The notes under the pieces were generated by a model. The model had not been told where the DNA came from. It searched no databases and was given only the letters and a program-made list of their open reading frames with translations. The position numbers were made by a program, and so were the translations under genes. A stretch of 64,000 nucleotides of DNA from Intrasporangiaceae bacterium URHB0013 (lineage in GTDB: Bacteria > Actinomycetota > Actinomycetes > Actinomycetales > Dermatophilaceae): assembly GCA_000620545.1 (NCBI GenBank), contig KK211150.1:227105-291104 (forward strand). The letters run 5' to 3'. Below are positions 34,490-43,000 of this stretch, piece after piece. Numbering within the stretch: the stretch's first letter is position 1; every line of letters begins with the position of its first letter.

Positions 34490-36214
34490 ATGACCGTCAC
34501 CGAGCCTGCGCGCGGCCCTGCCCGCCCGAGCACCCGCCCGCCTCGCGCGGACCGCTCCAACGGGCAGTGGAAGGTCGACGGCGCCGAGCCGCTCAACGGC
34601 AACGAGGCGTGGAAGCTCGAGGACAACGGCCTCAACGTGCGCGAGCGCATCGAGCAGGTCTACGCCAAGGAGGGCTTCGACGCGATCCCCACGCAGGACC
34701 TGTCGGGCCGGTTCCGGTGGTGGGGCCTCTACACGCAGCGCCGTCCCGGCATCGACGGCGGACGCACGGCGCAGCTGAGCGACGACGAGCTGAGTGACCG
34801 CTACTTCATGCTCCGCGTGCGCAGCGACGGGCAGGCCCTGACCCCGGAGCGGCTTCGGGTCCTCGGTGGCATCTCGACGGAGTTCGCCCGCGACTCGGCC
34901 GACATCACCGACCGCCAGAACATCCAGTACCACTGGATCGACATCGCGGACGTGCCCGAGATCTGGCGGCGTCTCGAGTCCGTCGGGCTGCAGACCACCG
35001 AGGCGTGCGGGGACACGCCGCGCGGGTTCCTCGGCAGCCCGGTCGCCGGCGTGGCGGCGGACGAGATCATCGACCCGACGCCGGTCATCGCCAGGATCAC
35101 CGAGAAGTACCTCGGCGACCTCGACCTGTCCAACCTCCCGCGCAAGTTCAAGACGGCCATCACCGGTCACCCGAGCCTCGACGTCGTGCACGAGATCAAC
35201 GACATCTCGCTCGTCGGCGTGGTGCATCCGGAGCTGGGTCCCGGCTACGACCTCTGGGTCGGCGGCGGTCTGTCGACGTCGCCGCGCCTCGCCGAGCGGA
35301 TCGGCGTCTTCGTCTCCGAGGAGGAGGCCGTCGACGTCTGGCACGGTGTCATCTCGATCTTCCGCGACTACGGCTACCGCCGACTGCGCAACAAGGCCCG
35401 ACTGAAGTTCCTCCTCGCCGAGTGGGGTCCCGTGAAGTTCCGTGAGGTGCTCGAGACGGAGTACCTCGGGCACGCGCTCCCTGACGGGCCCGCTCCCGCC
35501 CCGGCCACCGGGCCGGGCGACCACGTCGGCGTCCACCTGCAGAAGGACGGCAACTACTACGTCGGGGCGGCGCCGACGGTGGGCCGCATCAGCGGCTCGC
35601 TGCTGACCGGCCTCGCGGACCTCGTCGAGTCGCACGGTGCGACTGCCGTGAGGCTCACGGCGCACCAGAAGCTCGTCGTCCTGGGCGTCCCCGCCGACCG
35701 GGTCGAGCACTTCGTGGACGGGCTCGAGGGTCTGGGGCTGACGGCACGGCCCAGCCCGTTCCGCCGCACCACGATGGCCTGCACCGGTATCGAGTACTGC
35801 AAGCTCGCCATCGTCGAGACGAAGCAAACGGCCAGCGACGCGATCGCCGAGCTCGAGACGCGGTTGGCCGACCTCGTCGAGGACGGCTCGCTCGACACCC
35901 CGATCCTGCTCAACGTCAACGGCTGCCCGAACTCGTGCGCGCGCATCCAGACGGCCGACATCGGCCTCAAGGGGCAGATCATCACCGTCGACGGTGAGCA
36001 GCAGCCCGGCTTCCAGGTGCACCTGGGCGGGGGCCTGGCCTCGGTCGACCGCGACGAGGCTGGACTCGGCCGCACGGTGCGCGGCCTCAAGGTGCCGGTC
36101 AGCGAGCTGCCCGCGTACGTCGAGCGTGTCGTGCGCCGGTTCGTCGACGAGCGTGAGGACGGCGAGACGTTCTCCCGATGGACCGCCCGAGCCGACGAAG
36201 GAGCGCTGCTGTGA
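34490..36214 (+). CDS. sir: Ferredoxin-type sulfite reductase (NirA/Sir)
   Basis: 574 residues. Siroheme/[4Fe-4S] cysteines are all present: Cys431 and Cys437 in TACTGIEYCKLA, Cys479 and Cys483 in NGCPNSC. The N-terminal half has LSGRFRWWGLYTQRRPG and TTEACGDTPRG, which match the Tyr and Cys that form a covalent link at the active site in the Mycobacterium tuberculosis enzyme (named NirA, in fact a sulfite reductase). It reduces sulfite to sulfide using ferredoxin. It heads an operon overlapping cysH by GTGA. An upstream ATG at 34466 is in frame but lies before the -10 element. Confidence 0.93.
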   Translation: MTVTEPARGPARPSTRPPRADRSNGQWKVDGAEPLNGNEAWKLEDNGLNVRERIEQVYAKEGFDAIPTQDLSGRFRWWGLYTQRRPGIDGGRTAQLSDDELSDRYFMLRVRSDGQALTPERLRVLGGISTEFARDSADITDRQNIQYHWIDIADVPEIWRRLESVGLQTTEACGDTPRGFLGSPVAGVAADEIIDPTPVIARITEKYLGDLDLSNLPRKFKTAITGHPSLDVVHEINDISLVGVVHPELGPGYDLWVGGGLSTSPRLAERIGVFVSEEEAVDVWHGVISIFRDYGYRRLRNKARLKFLLAEWGPVKFREVLETEYLGHALPDGPAPAPATGPGDHVGVHLQKDGNYYVGAAPTVGRISGSLLTGLADLVESHGATAVRLTAHQKLVVLGVPADRVEHFVDGLEGLGLTARPSPFRRTTMACTGIEYCKLAIVETKQTASDAIAELETRLADLVEDGSLDTPILLNVNGCPNSCARIQTADIGLKGQIITVDGEQQPGFQVHLGGGLASVDRDEAGLGRTVRGLKVPVSELPAYVERVVRRFVDEREDGETFSRWTARADEGALL

Positions 36215-36960
36215 CGACCGTGTCCCTCGCCACCCCGAAGGTGCCGCGGAGGCGGCGCTCCGAGACGGAGCTGAAGGCGATCGTCGACGACTTCAACGCC
36301 ACGCTCGCGGCCGACCCCGAGCGCGAGCCGACGGCCGACGAGGTCGCCGCCTGGGCGGCGTTCCACTTCGACGGCAGTCTCGCGGTGGCGTGCTCGATGG
36401 CGGATGCCGTGCTCCCGCACGTCGTCTCCCGCTTCGCGCCCGGTGTCGACGTGCTCTTCCTCGATACCGGCTACCACTTCTCCGACACGATCGTGACCCG
36501 CGACATCGTCGCCGAGGACCTGCCGATCACGCTCGTCAACGTGATGCCCGAGCTGACGGTCGCCGAGCAGGACGAGCAGTTCGGCGCCCGCCTCCATGAG
36601 CGAGACCCGGCCCTGTGCTGCCAGATGCGCAAGGTGGAGCCGCTCGCTCGCACCCTCCCGCTCTACGAGGCATGGGTCACCGGAGTGCGCCGCGAGGAGG
36701 GCCCCACCCGGGCCGACACCCCCCTCGTGACGTGGGACGACAAGAACGGCCTCGTGAAGATCAACCCGCTCGCGGCGTGGTCCTTCGACGAGCTCCTCGG
36801 GTATGCCGGTGAGCACCAGGTCGAGGTCAACTCCCTGCTCTCCGACGGCTACCCGTCGATCGGCTGCGAGCCGTGCACCCGCCGGGTCGAGCCCGGCGAG
36901 GACCCCCGCGCCGGCCGATGGGCCGGCTTCTCCAAGACCGAGTGCGGACTCCACACATGA
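36211..36960 (+). CDS. cysH: Phosphosulfate reductase CysH, [4Fe-4S] APS-reductase type
   Basis: 249 residues from a GTG that overlaps the previous stop; GAAGGAG lies seven bases upstream. The cluster cysteines are Cys136-Cys137 (CCQMRKVEPL) and Cys219/Cys222 (GCEPCTRR), and a Cys in ECGLHT at the very C-terminus is the nucleophile. Having the two Cys pairs means a [4Fe-4S] adenylylsulfate reductase, not the cluster-free PAPS enzyme. It makes sulfite, the substrate of the upstream gene. The next gene overlaps by ATGA. Confidence 0.93.
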   Translation: MTTVSLATPKVPRRRRSETELKAIVDDFNATLAADPEREPTADEVAAWAAFHFDGSLAVACSMADAVLPHVVSRFAPGVDVLFLDTGYHFSDTIVTRDIVAEDLPITLVNVMPELTVAEQDEQFGARLHERDPALCCQMRKVEPLARTLPLYEAWVTGVRREEGPTRADTPLVTWDDKNGLVKINPLAAWSFDELLGYAGEHQVEVNSLLSDGYPSIGCEPCTRRVEPGEDPRAGRWAGFSKTECGLHT

Positions 36961-37946
36961 CGACGACCACGAACGTGACGACGCCCACGGCGTCCCCCTT
37001 GGCCTCGACCGGCTCGGCGCCGTCGTCCCTCGCCGCCGGCGACTCCGACGACCGCCGCCTCTCCCACCTCGACGCGCTCGAGGCGGAGGCGATCCTCGTC
37101 ATCCGTGAGATGGCCGGCGAGCTGGAACGTCCCGCGCTGCTCTTCAGCGGTGGCAAGGACTCCGTCGTCATGCTGCACCTCGCGACGAAGGCCTTCTGGC
37201 CCGCGCCCATCCCGTTCCCGGTGCTGCACGTCGACACCGGCCACAACTTCCCCGAGGTGCTCGCCTACCGCGACGAGACCGTCGACCGGCTCGGGCTGCG
37301 GCTCGTCGTCGCCAGCGTGCAGGACTACATCGACGACGGCCGGCTCCGCGAGCGCGCCGACGGCACCCGCAACCCGCTCCAGACGATGCCGCTGCTCGAC
37401 GCGATCAACGACCACCGCTTCGACGGAGTCTTCGGTGGCGGCCGTCGCGACGAGGAGAAGGCCCGCGCCAAGGAGCGGATCGTCTCGCTGCGTGACGAGT
37501 TCGGCCAGTGGGACCCCAAGAACCAGCGCCCGGAGCTGTGGAACCTCTTCAACCCCAGGCACCGACCCGGCGAGCACGTCCGCGTGTTCCCCATCAGCAA
37601 CTGGACCGAGGTCGACATCTGGCGCTACATCGACCGTGAGGACATCCCGCTCGCGCCGCTCTACTACGCCCACGAGCGCGAGGTGTTCCAGCGCGACGGC
37701 ATGTGGCTCGCGGTCGGCCCGGTGAGCCGGCCGCGCGACGACGAGCAGACCTCGACGCGACTCGTGCGGTACCGCACCGTCGGCGACATGTCGTGCACGG
37801 GAGCCGTCGAGTCCCCGGCCCGCACCAACGCCGAGATCGTCGTCGAGGTCGCCGCCTCGACCATGACCGAGCGCGGTGCCACGCGCGCCGACGACCGGAT
37901 CTCCGAGGCCGCCATGGAGGACCGCAAGAAGGAGGGCTACTTCTGA
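36957..37946 (+). CDS. cysD: Sulfate adenylyltransferase subunit 2 (CysD)
   Basis: 329 residues from the ATG overlapping the cysH stop. After a Thr/Ser-rich tail comes LSHLDALEAEAILVIREMAG, then the PP-loop LLFSGGKDSVVML that binds ATP and TGHNFPEVLAYRDE, typical of CysD. The CysD-CysN pair makes APS from sulfate and ATP, driven by GTP hydrolysis in CysN. It is followed by cysN after 72 nt with no visible terminator. Confidence 0.95.
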   Translation: MTTTTNVTTPTASPLASTGSAPSSLAAGDSDDRRLSHLDALEAEAILVIREMAGELERPALLFSGGKDSVVMLHLATKAFWPAPIPFPVLHVDTGHNFPEVLAYRDETVDRLGLRLVVASVQDYIDDGRLRERADGTRNPLQTMPLLDAINDHRFDGVFGGGRRDEEKARAKERIVSLRDEFGQWDPKNQRPELWNLFNPRHRPGEHVRVFPISNWTEVDIWRYIDREDIPLAPLYYAHEREVFQRDGMWLAVGPVSRPRDDEQTSTRLVRYRTVGDMSCTGAVESPARTNAEIVVEVAASTMTERGATRADDRISEAAMEDRKKEGYF

Positions 37947-38018
37947 GCTCCCCACGTCTCTCTCTGCTCGTCCCTCGCTCCGACACGTCGCCGGGCCCCA
38001 AGACAAGGACACCCTGAG

Positions 38019-39362
38019 ATGGCCACCAACACCCTGACGAGCACCCGCGGCACCCTGCTGCGCCTCGCGACCGCGGGCTCGGTCGACGACGGCAAGTCCA
38101 CGCTGGTCGGGCGCCTCCTGCACGACACGAAGTCGGTCCTGTCCGACCAGCTCGCCGCCGTCGAGCGGGTCAGCCGCGACCGGGGCCTGACCGCCGCGGA
38201 CCTGGCGCTGCTCACCGACGGCCTGCGTGCCGAGCGCGAGCAGGGCATCACCATCGACGTCGCCTACCGGTACTTCGCGACGGCGAACCGGTCGTTCGTC
38301 CTCGCCGACTGCCCCGGGCACGTGCAGTACACCCGCAACACCGTGACCGGGTCCTCGACCGCCGACGTCGTCGTGCTCCTCGTCGACGCCCGCAAGGGCG
38401 TGCTCGAGCAGACCCGCCGGCACCTCGCCGTGACGGCGCTGCTGCGCGTGCCGCACGTCGTCGTGGCCGTCAACAAGATCGACCTCGTCGACTTCTCGGA
38501 GGCCGTGTACGACCGTGTCGAGGCCGAGGTGCAGGCGGTGGCCCGCGAGCTCGGCGTCGTCGACGCCATCGCGATCCCGGTCAGCGCCCTCGACGGCGAC
38601 AACGTCGCGGTGCGCTCGGCGCGGACCCCGTGGTACTCCGGCCCGAGCCTGCTCGAGCTCCTCGAGGCGCTCCCACCGTCGGACGACCCCGCCAACGAGT
38701 CCTTCCGGCTGCCGGTGCAGCTCGTCATCCGCCCCCAGGGCGCGGCCCGCGACGAGCAGCACCGCGACTACCGGGGGTATGCCGGTCAGGTGGCCTCCGG
38801 TGTCGTGCGCGTGGGTGACGAGGTGGTGGCGCTCCCGTCAGGGCGTCGCACGACCGTGGTCGGCATCGACCTCGGCGAGCGGACCCTCGACGAGGCCTTC
38901 GCGCCGCAGTCGGTGACGCTGCGCCTCGCCGACGAGATCGACATCTCGCGGGGCGACGTCATCGCCGCCGCCGTCGACGCCCCCGAGCCGACGCAGGACA
39001 TCACGGCTGTCCTGTGCTGGCTCGGCGATGTGCCGCTGCGCCCGGGCCAGCGGCTGCTGCTCAAGCACGGCTCGCGCACGGTGCAGACGGCCGTCCGCTC
39101 GCTCGACGGGGCCCTCGATCTCGACGACCTCCACACGGCCCCGTCAGAAGCCCTGTCCCTCAACGACATCGGCCTTGTGACGCTCCGGCTGGCGTCTCCG
39201 GTCCCGGTCGAGAACTACGCGACCTCTCGACGCGGCGGCTCGTTCCTGCTCATCGACGCCCACGACGGGCGCACGGTCGCGGCCGGCATGGTCGGCGCGA
39301 CGCTGCCCACCGGCGCTCCGGCCCCGACCCGGCCCGAGGGTGACGAGGCATGGGAGATCTGA
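38019..39362 (+). CDS. cysN: Sulfate adenylyltransferase subunit 1, GTPase (CysN)
   Basis: 447 residues. G-motifs are clear: GSVDDGKST (G1), an ERE-QGITIDVAYRYF switch region (G2), ADCPGH (G3) and VAVNKIDLV (G4), followed by EF-Tu-like beta-barrel domains. This is a plain CysN, without the C-terminal CysC kinase domain seen in mycobacterial CysNC, so APS is the end product, in line with the APS-type CysH upstream. Its 3' end overlaps the next gene by 13 bases. Confidence 0.95.
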   Translation: MATNTLTSTRGTLLRLATAGSVDDGKSTLVGRLLHDTKSVLSDQLAAVERVSRDRGLTAADLALLTDGLRAEREQGITIDVAYRYFATANRSFVLADCPGHVQYTRNTVTGSSTADVVVLLVDARKGVLEQTRRHLAVTALLRVPHVVVAVNKIDLVDFSEAVYDRVEAEVQAVARELGVVDAIAIPVSALDGDNVAVRSARTPWYSGPSLLELLEALPPSDDPANESFRLPVQLVIRPQGAARDEQHRDYRGYAGQVASGVVRVGDEVVALPSGRRTTVVGIDLGERTLDEAFAPQSVTLRLADEIDISRGDVIAAAVDAPEPTQDITAVLCWLGDVPLRPGQRLLLKHGSRTVQTAVRSLDGALDLDDLHTAPSEALSLNDIGLVTLRLASPVPVENYATSRRGGSFLLIDAHDGRTVAAGMVGATLPTGAPAPTRPEGDEAWEI

Positions 39363-40573
39363 AGCCGGCCCTGCCGGTCGTCCTGGACCTGGGCGGCCGC
39401 CTCGTGGTCGCCGTCGGCGGCGGCCCGGTGTCGGCGCGCCGGGTGCGGGCCTTCCTCGACGAGGGAGCCCTCGTCCGCGTCGTCTCCCCCTGGCTCTGTG
39501 AGGACCTCCGCGACCTGGCCGGGGCCGGTCGGGTGGAGTGGGTCGAGCGCGACTATGCCGGACCCGCCGACCTCGACGGCGCCTGGTTCGCCCACACCGC
39601 GACCGGTGAGCCGTCGGTCGACCGCCAGGTCGCCGCGGACGCGGAGGCCCTGCGCGTGTGGTGCGTCGACGCGACCGACGCCGTCGCCACCACCGCGAGC
39701 ATCACCGCCCGTGCCGACGTGACCACCCCCGACGGCCGGGTCACTCTCGCCGCGTATGCCGCCGGCGACCCCGGCCTGGCTGTGACGGTGCGCAACGGGG
39801 TCGAGCTGGCGCTCGCCGCGGGCACGCTCGACCTGCGCCGCACTCGTACGCACGGCAGGCGCGGCTGGGTCGCCCTGGTCGGCGGCGGTCCGGGGAGCGA
39901 CGGCCTGCTCACACGCCGGGGTCACGAGCTGCTGTCCTCGGCCGACGTCGTCGTCGTCGATCGCCTCGCGCCCCGCGCGCTCGTCGACCGGCTGCCCGCG
40001 TCGGTGCGCGTCATCGACGTCGGCAAGACGCCCGGCAACCACCCCGTGCCGCAGTCCCGGATCAACGACGTCCTCGTCGAGGAGGCGCAGCGCGGCCTCG
40101 GCGTCGTGCGTCTCAAGGGAGGCGACCCCTACGTCCTCGGGCGCGGTGGTGAGGAGCGGGACGCGTGCGAGGCACACGGCATACGCGTCGAGGTCGTGCC
40201 CGGCGTGACGAGCGCGGTGAGCGTTCCCGCGGCGGCCGGCATCCCCGTCACCCATCGTGGTGTCGCGCGCGGCTTCACCGTCGTCACGGGGCACGACGAC
40301 ATCCCGGTGCTGCCGACGGGTGGCGACCACACGCTCGTGCTGCTCATGGGGGTCACCCAGCTCGCCCGCACCACTGAGCTGCTGGTCGAGCACGGCCGGT
40401 CGGCCGACTGCCCCGTCGCGGTCATTGAGCGCGGCTTCGCCCCTGACCAGCGCACCACGGTGGGCACGGTGGGAACCATCGCAGGGCTCGCCGTCGAGCG
40501 GGGCGTGCGGGCGCCGGCGGTCGTCGTCGTCGGTGACGTGGTGCGCCTCGGCCCCGACTGGCGGCACCGCTGA
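39350..40573 (+). CDS. cysG: Siroheme synthase-like: precorrin-2 dehydrogenase domain plus uroporphyrinogen-III methyltransferase
   Basis: 407 residues in two parts. Residues 1 to ~145: Rossmann domain (LVVAVGGGPVSARRVRAFLD) like the dehydrogenase/ferrochelatase half of CysG, somewhat short. Residues ~160 on: SUMT methyltransferase with VALVGGGPGSDGLLTRRG, VRLKGGDPYVLGRGGEE, VPGVTSAVSVPAAAGIP and THRGVA. It supplies the siroheme for the sulfite reductase at the head of the operon. The start is an ATG inside the end of cysN, translationally coupled. Whether the shortened first domain still inserts iron cannot be read from sequence. Confidence 0.9.
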   Translation: MGDLKPALPVVLDLGGRLVVAVGGGPVSARRVRAFLDEGALVRVVSPWLCEDLRDLAGAGRVEWVERDYAGPADLDGAWFAHTATGEPSVDRQVAADAEALRVWCVDATDAVATTASITARADVTTPDGRVTLAAYAAGDPGLAVTVRNGVELALAAGTLDLRRTRTHGRRGWVALVGGGPGSDGLLTRRGHELLSSADVVVVDRLAPRALVDRLPASVRVIDVGKTPGNHPVPQSRINDVLVEEAQRGLGVVRLKGGDPYVLGRGGEERDACEAHGIRVEVVPGVTSAVSVPAAAGIPVTHRGVARGFTVVTGHDDIPVLPTGGDHTLVLLMGVTQLARTTELLVEHGRSADCPVAVIERGFAPDQRTTVGTVGTIAGLAVERGVRAPAVVVVGDVVRLGPDWRHR

Positions 40574-40627
40574 ACGACGCACCCCGCTTCCTCGGCGGGT
40601 TCCTCGGCCGCGGCTGACGCGTGCCGG

Positions 40628-41182
40628 TCAACCCAGCGCGGCCGCCTGCGCCTCGACGATCCCGGCGAGCTGGCTCCAGCGCACCGTCTCGGCGCGCCCG
40701 CCCAGCGCTGCGACGACCACGGTGCGCCCGACGACGCACCACAGGGTGAGGGTGCGCGAGTGCTCCCCGTCCAGGACGAAGGGCTGCTCGGCGGCCTCCA
40801 CGAGGGTCGTGCCCGCGACGTCGGGCGGTGCCGCGGGGCGCAGCTCCCCGACGTCGGAGAGTCCCTTGCTCTGCGGCATCGTGCGCGGCAGGGCACGGAG
40901 CTCGGTCAGGCCCGCTCGGGCGTCCTCGGGTGAGGCGAAGGGGACGACCTGGATGAAGAGGTCAGCCCTCCCCACCTCCTGGTAGGCGCGCACGCTCGTG
41001 ACGCTGCGGGCCGACCGGGCGCGCGTGATGGCCTCGCTCGTGCTGCCGCTCGCGCCGGTGCGGTAGGTGCGCTGACCGCGCCCGACCCACGGTCCGCCTG
41101 GCACGTCACGCGCGGCGAGGCAGGCGTTGCGCGAACCGATCGACTTCACCTGCGCGACCATGAGGCGTCCGATACTCGTCAC
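40628..41182 (-). CDS. Protein of unknown function, 184 residues
   Basis: From a GTG at 41182 (ATG at 41161 is the alternative); a catact/tactgt -10-like element lies a few bases upstream, so the message may be leaderless. The protein is soluble, without signal peptide, with a repeating alpha/beta pattern (ADLFIQVVPFASPEDARAGL, TLVEAAEQPFVLDGEHSRT, LWCVVGRTVVVAAL). That profile suggests a protein that could dimerise through beta sheets, but I recognise no family. It is convergent with the siroheme gene and divides it from the APH-fold kinase, which is on the same strand 27 nt upstream. Confidence 0.6.
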   Translation of the reverse strand: MTSIGRLMVAQVKSIGSRNACLAARDVPGGPWVGRGQRTYRTGASGSTSEAITRARSARSVTSVRAYQEVGRADLFIQVVPFASPEDARAGLTELRALPRTMPQSKGLSDVGELRPAAPPDVAGTTLVEAAEQPFVLDGEHSRTLTLWCVVGRTVVVAALGGRAETVRWSQLAGIVEAQAAALG

Positions 41183-41208
41183 GCGGTCACAGTATGCGAC
41201 CGGCCGGC

Positions 41209-42162
41209 TCAGGTCACTGCCGCGAGGACGCGGTCGATGCGGGGCAGGGTCACCGGGTCGTCGGGGATCTCGAGGAACCAGGCAGCGAGGCGCTCCCGCT
41301 CGGACTCGCTGCTCGCGCCGACCCACCGGGAGCAGGCGAGCTGACCGATGTGGGCCTGCTCGGCGATGAGCATCGTGAAGTGGCCGCGCCGCGTCACCCG
41401 TCCCGGCCCGCCGGCCTCGCGGTATGCCGTGTGGAGCAGCCGCGCTCGCGAGGGGTCGTCGTCCCCGAACTCGAAGAGCACCATGGCGAGCTCGTGGCTG
41501 GGATCGGCCGGGCCGTGGTTCTCGAAGTCGATGACACAGATCTGCCCGTCAGCCGTCGCGAGGACGTTGTCGGCCCAGAGGTCGCGGTGGCAGACGATGG
41601 GCGACTCGTGCGGTTCGATGACCGACTCGACGGCGACGAGCTCGTCGACGAGCGCGCCGAGCTGACCGGCGAACGGGGCGCCCTCGGCGACGACCCGCCG
41701 GTGCAGGTCACGCCAGCGCTGCTCGCCGAAGCCCGTCGCGAACCAGTTGTCGACGGCCTCGTCGGTCCGTGACCCCGCCCGGTGCAGCGCCGCGAGGGTG
41801 CGCCCGAGCTGCCGGGGGTCGAGCCGACGCGTACGCGGGCGCAGGTCGACCCACTCGAAGACCCGCACTGCGGTGTCACCCTCCGGCGTGCAGATCGTCG
41901 TGGCGACCGCGCCGGTGGTGGTGCGGACGATCCGCGGGGTCATGACGCCCCCGGCGCGCGCCGCCTCGACGAGATCGGCGTCCCGGGAGGCGTCGTCGAG
42001 GTCCGGCGCCGCGAACCACTCCTTGACGGCATACGTGCCGTGCCCGGTCTCGAGCCGCCAGACCTGGCCGAGCTGCCCACGCGCGACGGGACCGGTCAGG
42101 GTGGCCCTGCCGCCGAGACCGTAGGCGTCGGCGACGTCCTGGGCCGCTGCCGGGATGAGCAC
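41209..42162 (-). CDS. Aminoglycoside phosphotransferase-fold kinase
   Basis: 317 residues, GTG start. The catalytic loop CHRDLWADNVL and metal-binding VIDFENHGPADPSHELA are the Brenner-type motifs of APH/choline-kinase-like enzymes, and AVKEW is the ATP lysine strand. The family phosphorylates small molecules (aminoglycosides, choline, homoserine, methylthioribose, hydroxyl-sugars). Nothing in the neighbourhood fixes the substrate, and chromosomal copies like this are rarely true resistance genes. It is followed by the unknown 40628-41182 gene on the same strand. Confidence 0.85.
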   Translation of the reverse strand: MLIPAAAQDVADAYGLGGRATLTGPVARGQLGQVWRLETGHGTYAVKEWFAAPDLDDASRDADLVEAARAGGVMTPRIVRTTTGAVATTICTPEGDTAVRVFEWVDLRPRTRRLDPRQLGRTLAALHRAGSRTDEAVDNWFATGFGEQRWRDLHRRVVAEGAPFAGQLGALVDELVAVESVIEPHESPIVCHRDLWADNVLATADGQICVIDFENHGPADPSHELAMVLFEFGDDDPSRARLLHTAYREAGGPGRVTRRGHFTMLIAEQAHIGQLACSRWVGASSESERERLAAWFLEIPDDPVTLPRIDRVLAAVT

Positions 42163-42192
42163 CGAGATCCGCTCCCTGTCAGACGATCGCGC

Positions 42193-42888
42193 TCACGGCA
42201 GCACGCGCCAGACGGCGACGGCGACCGTGACGACGGCGAGGGCGAGCGATGCCCAGCCGAGGGGAGACCGACCGGCGCGCCCTCGACCGAGCAGGAGCAG
42301 CAGCGCCGCGAGGACCGACAGGACGGCGACGACGACGGTCTCCTCGGCGCCGTGGTCGATGGTCTGGATGACCATGGTGTCGGTCACGCCCTCGCGCATC
42401 AGGTGGCCGAGGAGTCGAATGAGGAAGAAGAGCCACCAGCCGACGGTGATCCAGAAGAGCGCGAACCCGATCTGGCCGAGCAGCGGGTCGACGCTCTCGT
42501 CGGCGGTCCGGTCGGCGGTGGGCGGCCAGACCGGCTGACCCGCGTAGGGGTTCGGCGGCACGGGCGCCGCGAGTGACGTGGACGAGGCCATGGGTGCCGA
42601 GGCTCCGGTCGCGGAGGACGTCGAGCCCCCGGTCGCGGCGGACGTGGAGACCCCGGTCGTGGCGGACGTGGAGACCCCGGTCGGCCCGGGCCACGACGGG
42701 TCTGCTGTCGGGAGCTCACGCGTCCGTTCGAAGACCGGGATGGCCTGCGTCGGGGCGACGGCCGCGGGGGTCGACGGTCCGCCCGCGCCGGCACCCGGTG
42801 CGGGTGGGACGGCAGGTACGGGAACGGTGAACTGCTCGTCAGCGCCCGCGGACCCGATGGACCCGCCGGAGGCCGGGGTGTCGCTCAT
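42193..42888 (-). CDS. Membrane protein with disordered repeat-rich N-terminus
   Basis: 231 residues from the ATG at 42888. The first ~125 residues are Pro/Ala/Ser/Thr-rich and include three copies of an 8-residue repeat (GVSTSATT type) and PNPYAGQPVWPP. The rest has about three membrane helices (FALFWITVGWWLFFLIRLLGH, VVVAVLSVLAALLLLLG, LALAVVTVAVAVW). No catalytic motif is seen. Proteins of this shape are common in actinobacteria with unknown function. It ends 30 nt before the APH-fold kinase gene starts on the same strand. Confidence 0.7.
   Translation of the reverse strand: MSDTPASGGSIGSAGADEQFTVPVPAVPPAPGAGAGGPSTPAAVAPTQAIPVFERTRELPTADPSWPGPTGVSTSATTGVSTSAATGGSTSSATGASAPMASSTSLAAPVPPNPYAGQPVWPPTADRTADESVDPLLGQIGFALFWITVGWWLFFLIRLLGHLMREGVTDTMVIQTIDHGAEETVVVAVLSVLAALLLLLGRGRAGRSPLGWASLALAVVTVAVAVWRVLP
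42607..42678. repeat. 24-bp in-frame tandem repeat, three copies
   Basis: Three 24-bp units (42607, 42631, 42655), the last two nearly identical, encode the 8-residue Ser/Thr repeats of the membrane protein. The unit keeps frame, so copy number can change without breaking the gene. Confidence 0.8.
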
Positions 42889-43000
42889 GGCGACAACGTA
42901 CCTCGCGGCGCTGCGCGCAGGAGCCGGCGCGACCGACCCGCCGTTCGGGGTGATACCGGTACCCACGGCGGTGCCGGCATCACCTCGAACCACGCAGTCG

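Noticed and set aside
41209..42162. Aminoglycoside resistance gene
   Set aside because: It has the APH fold, but single chromosomal copies like this usually phosphorylate other small molecules; no resistance gene context is present.
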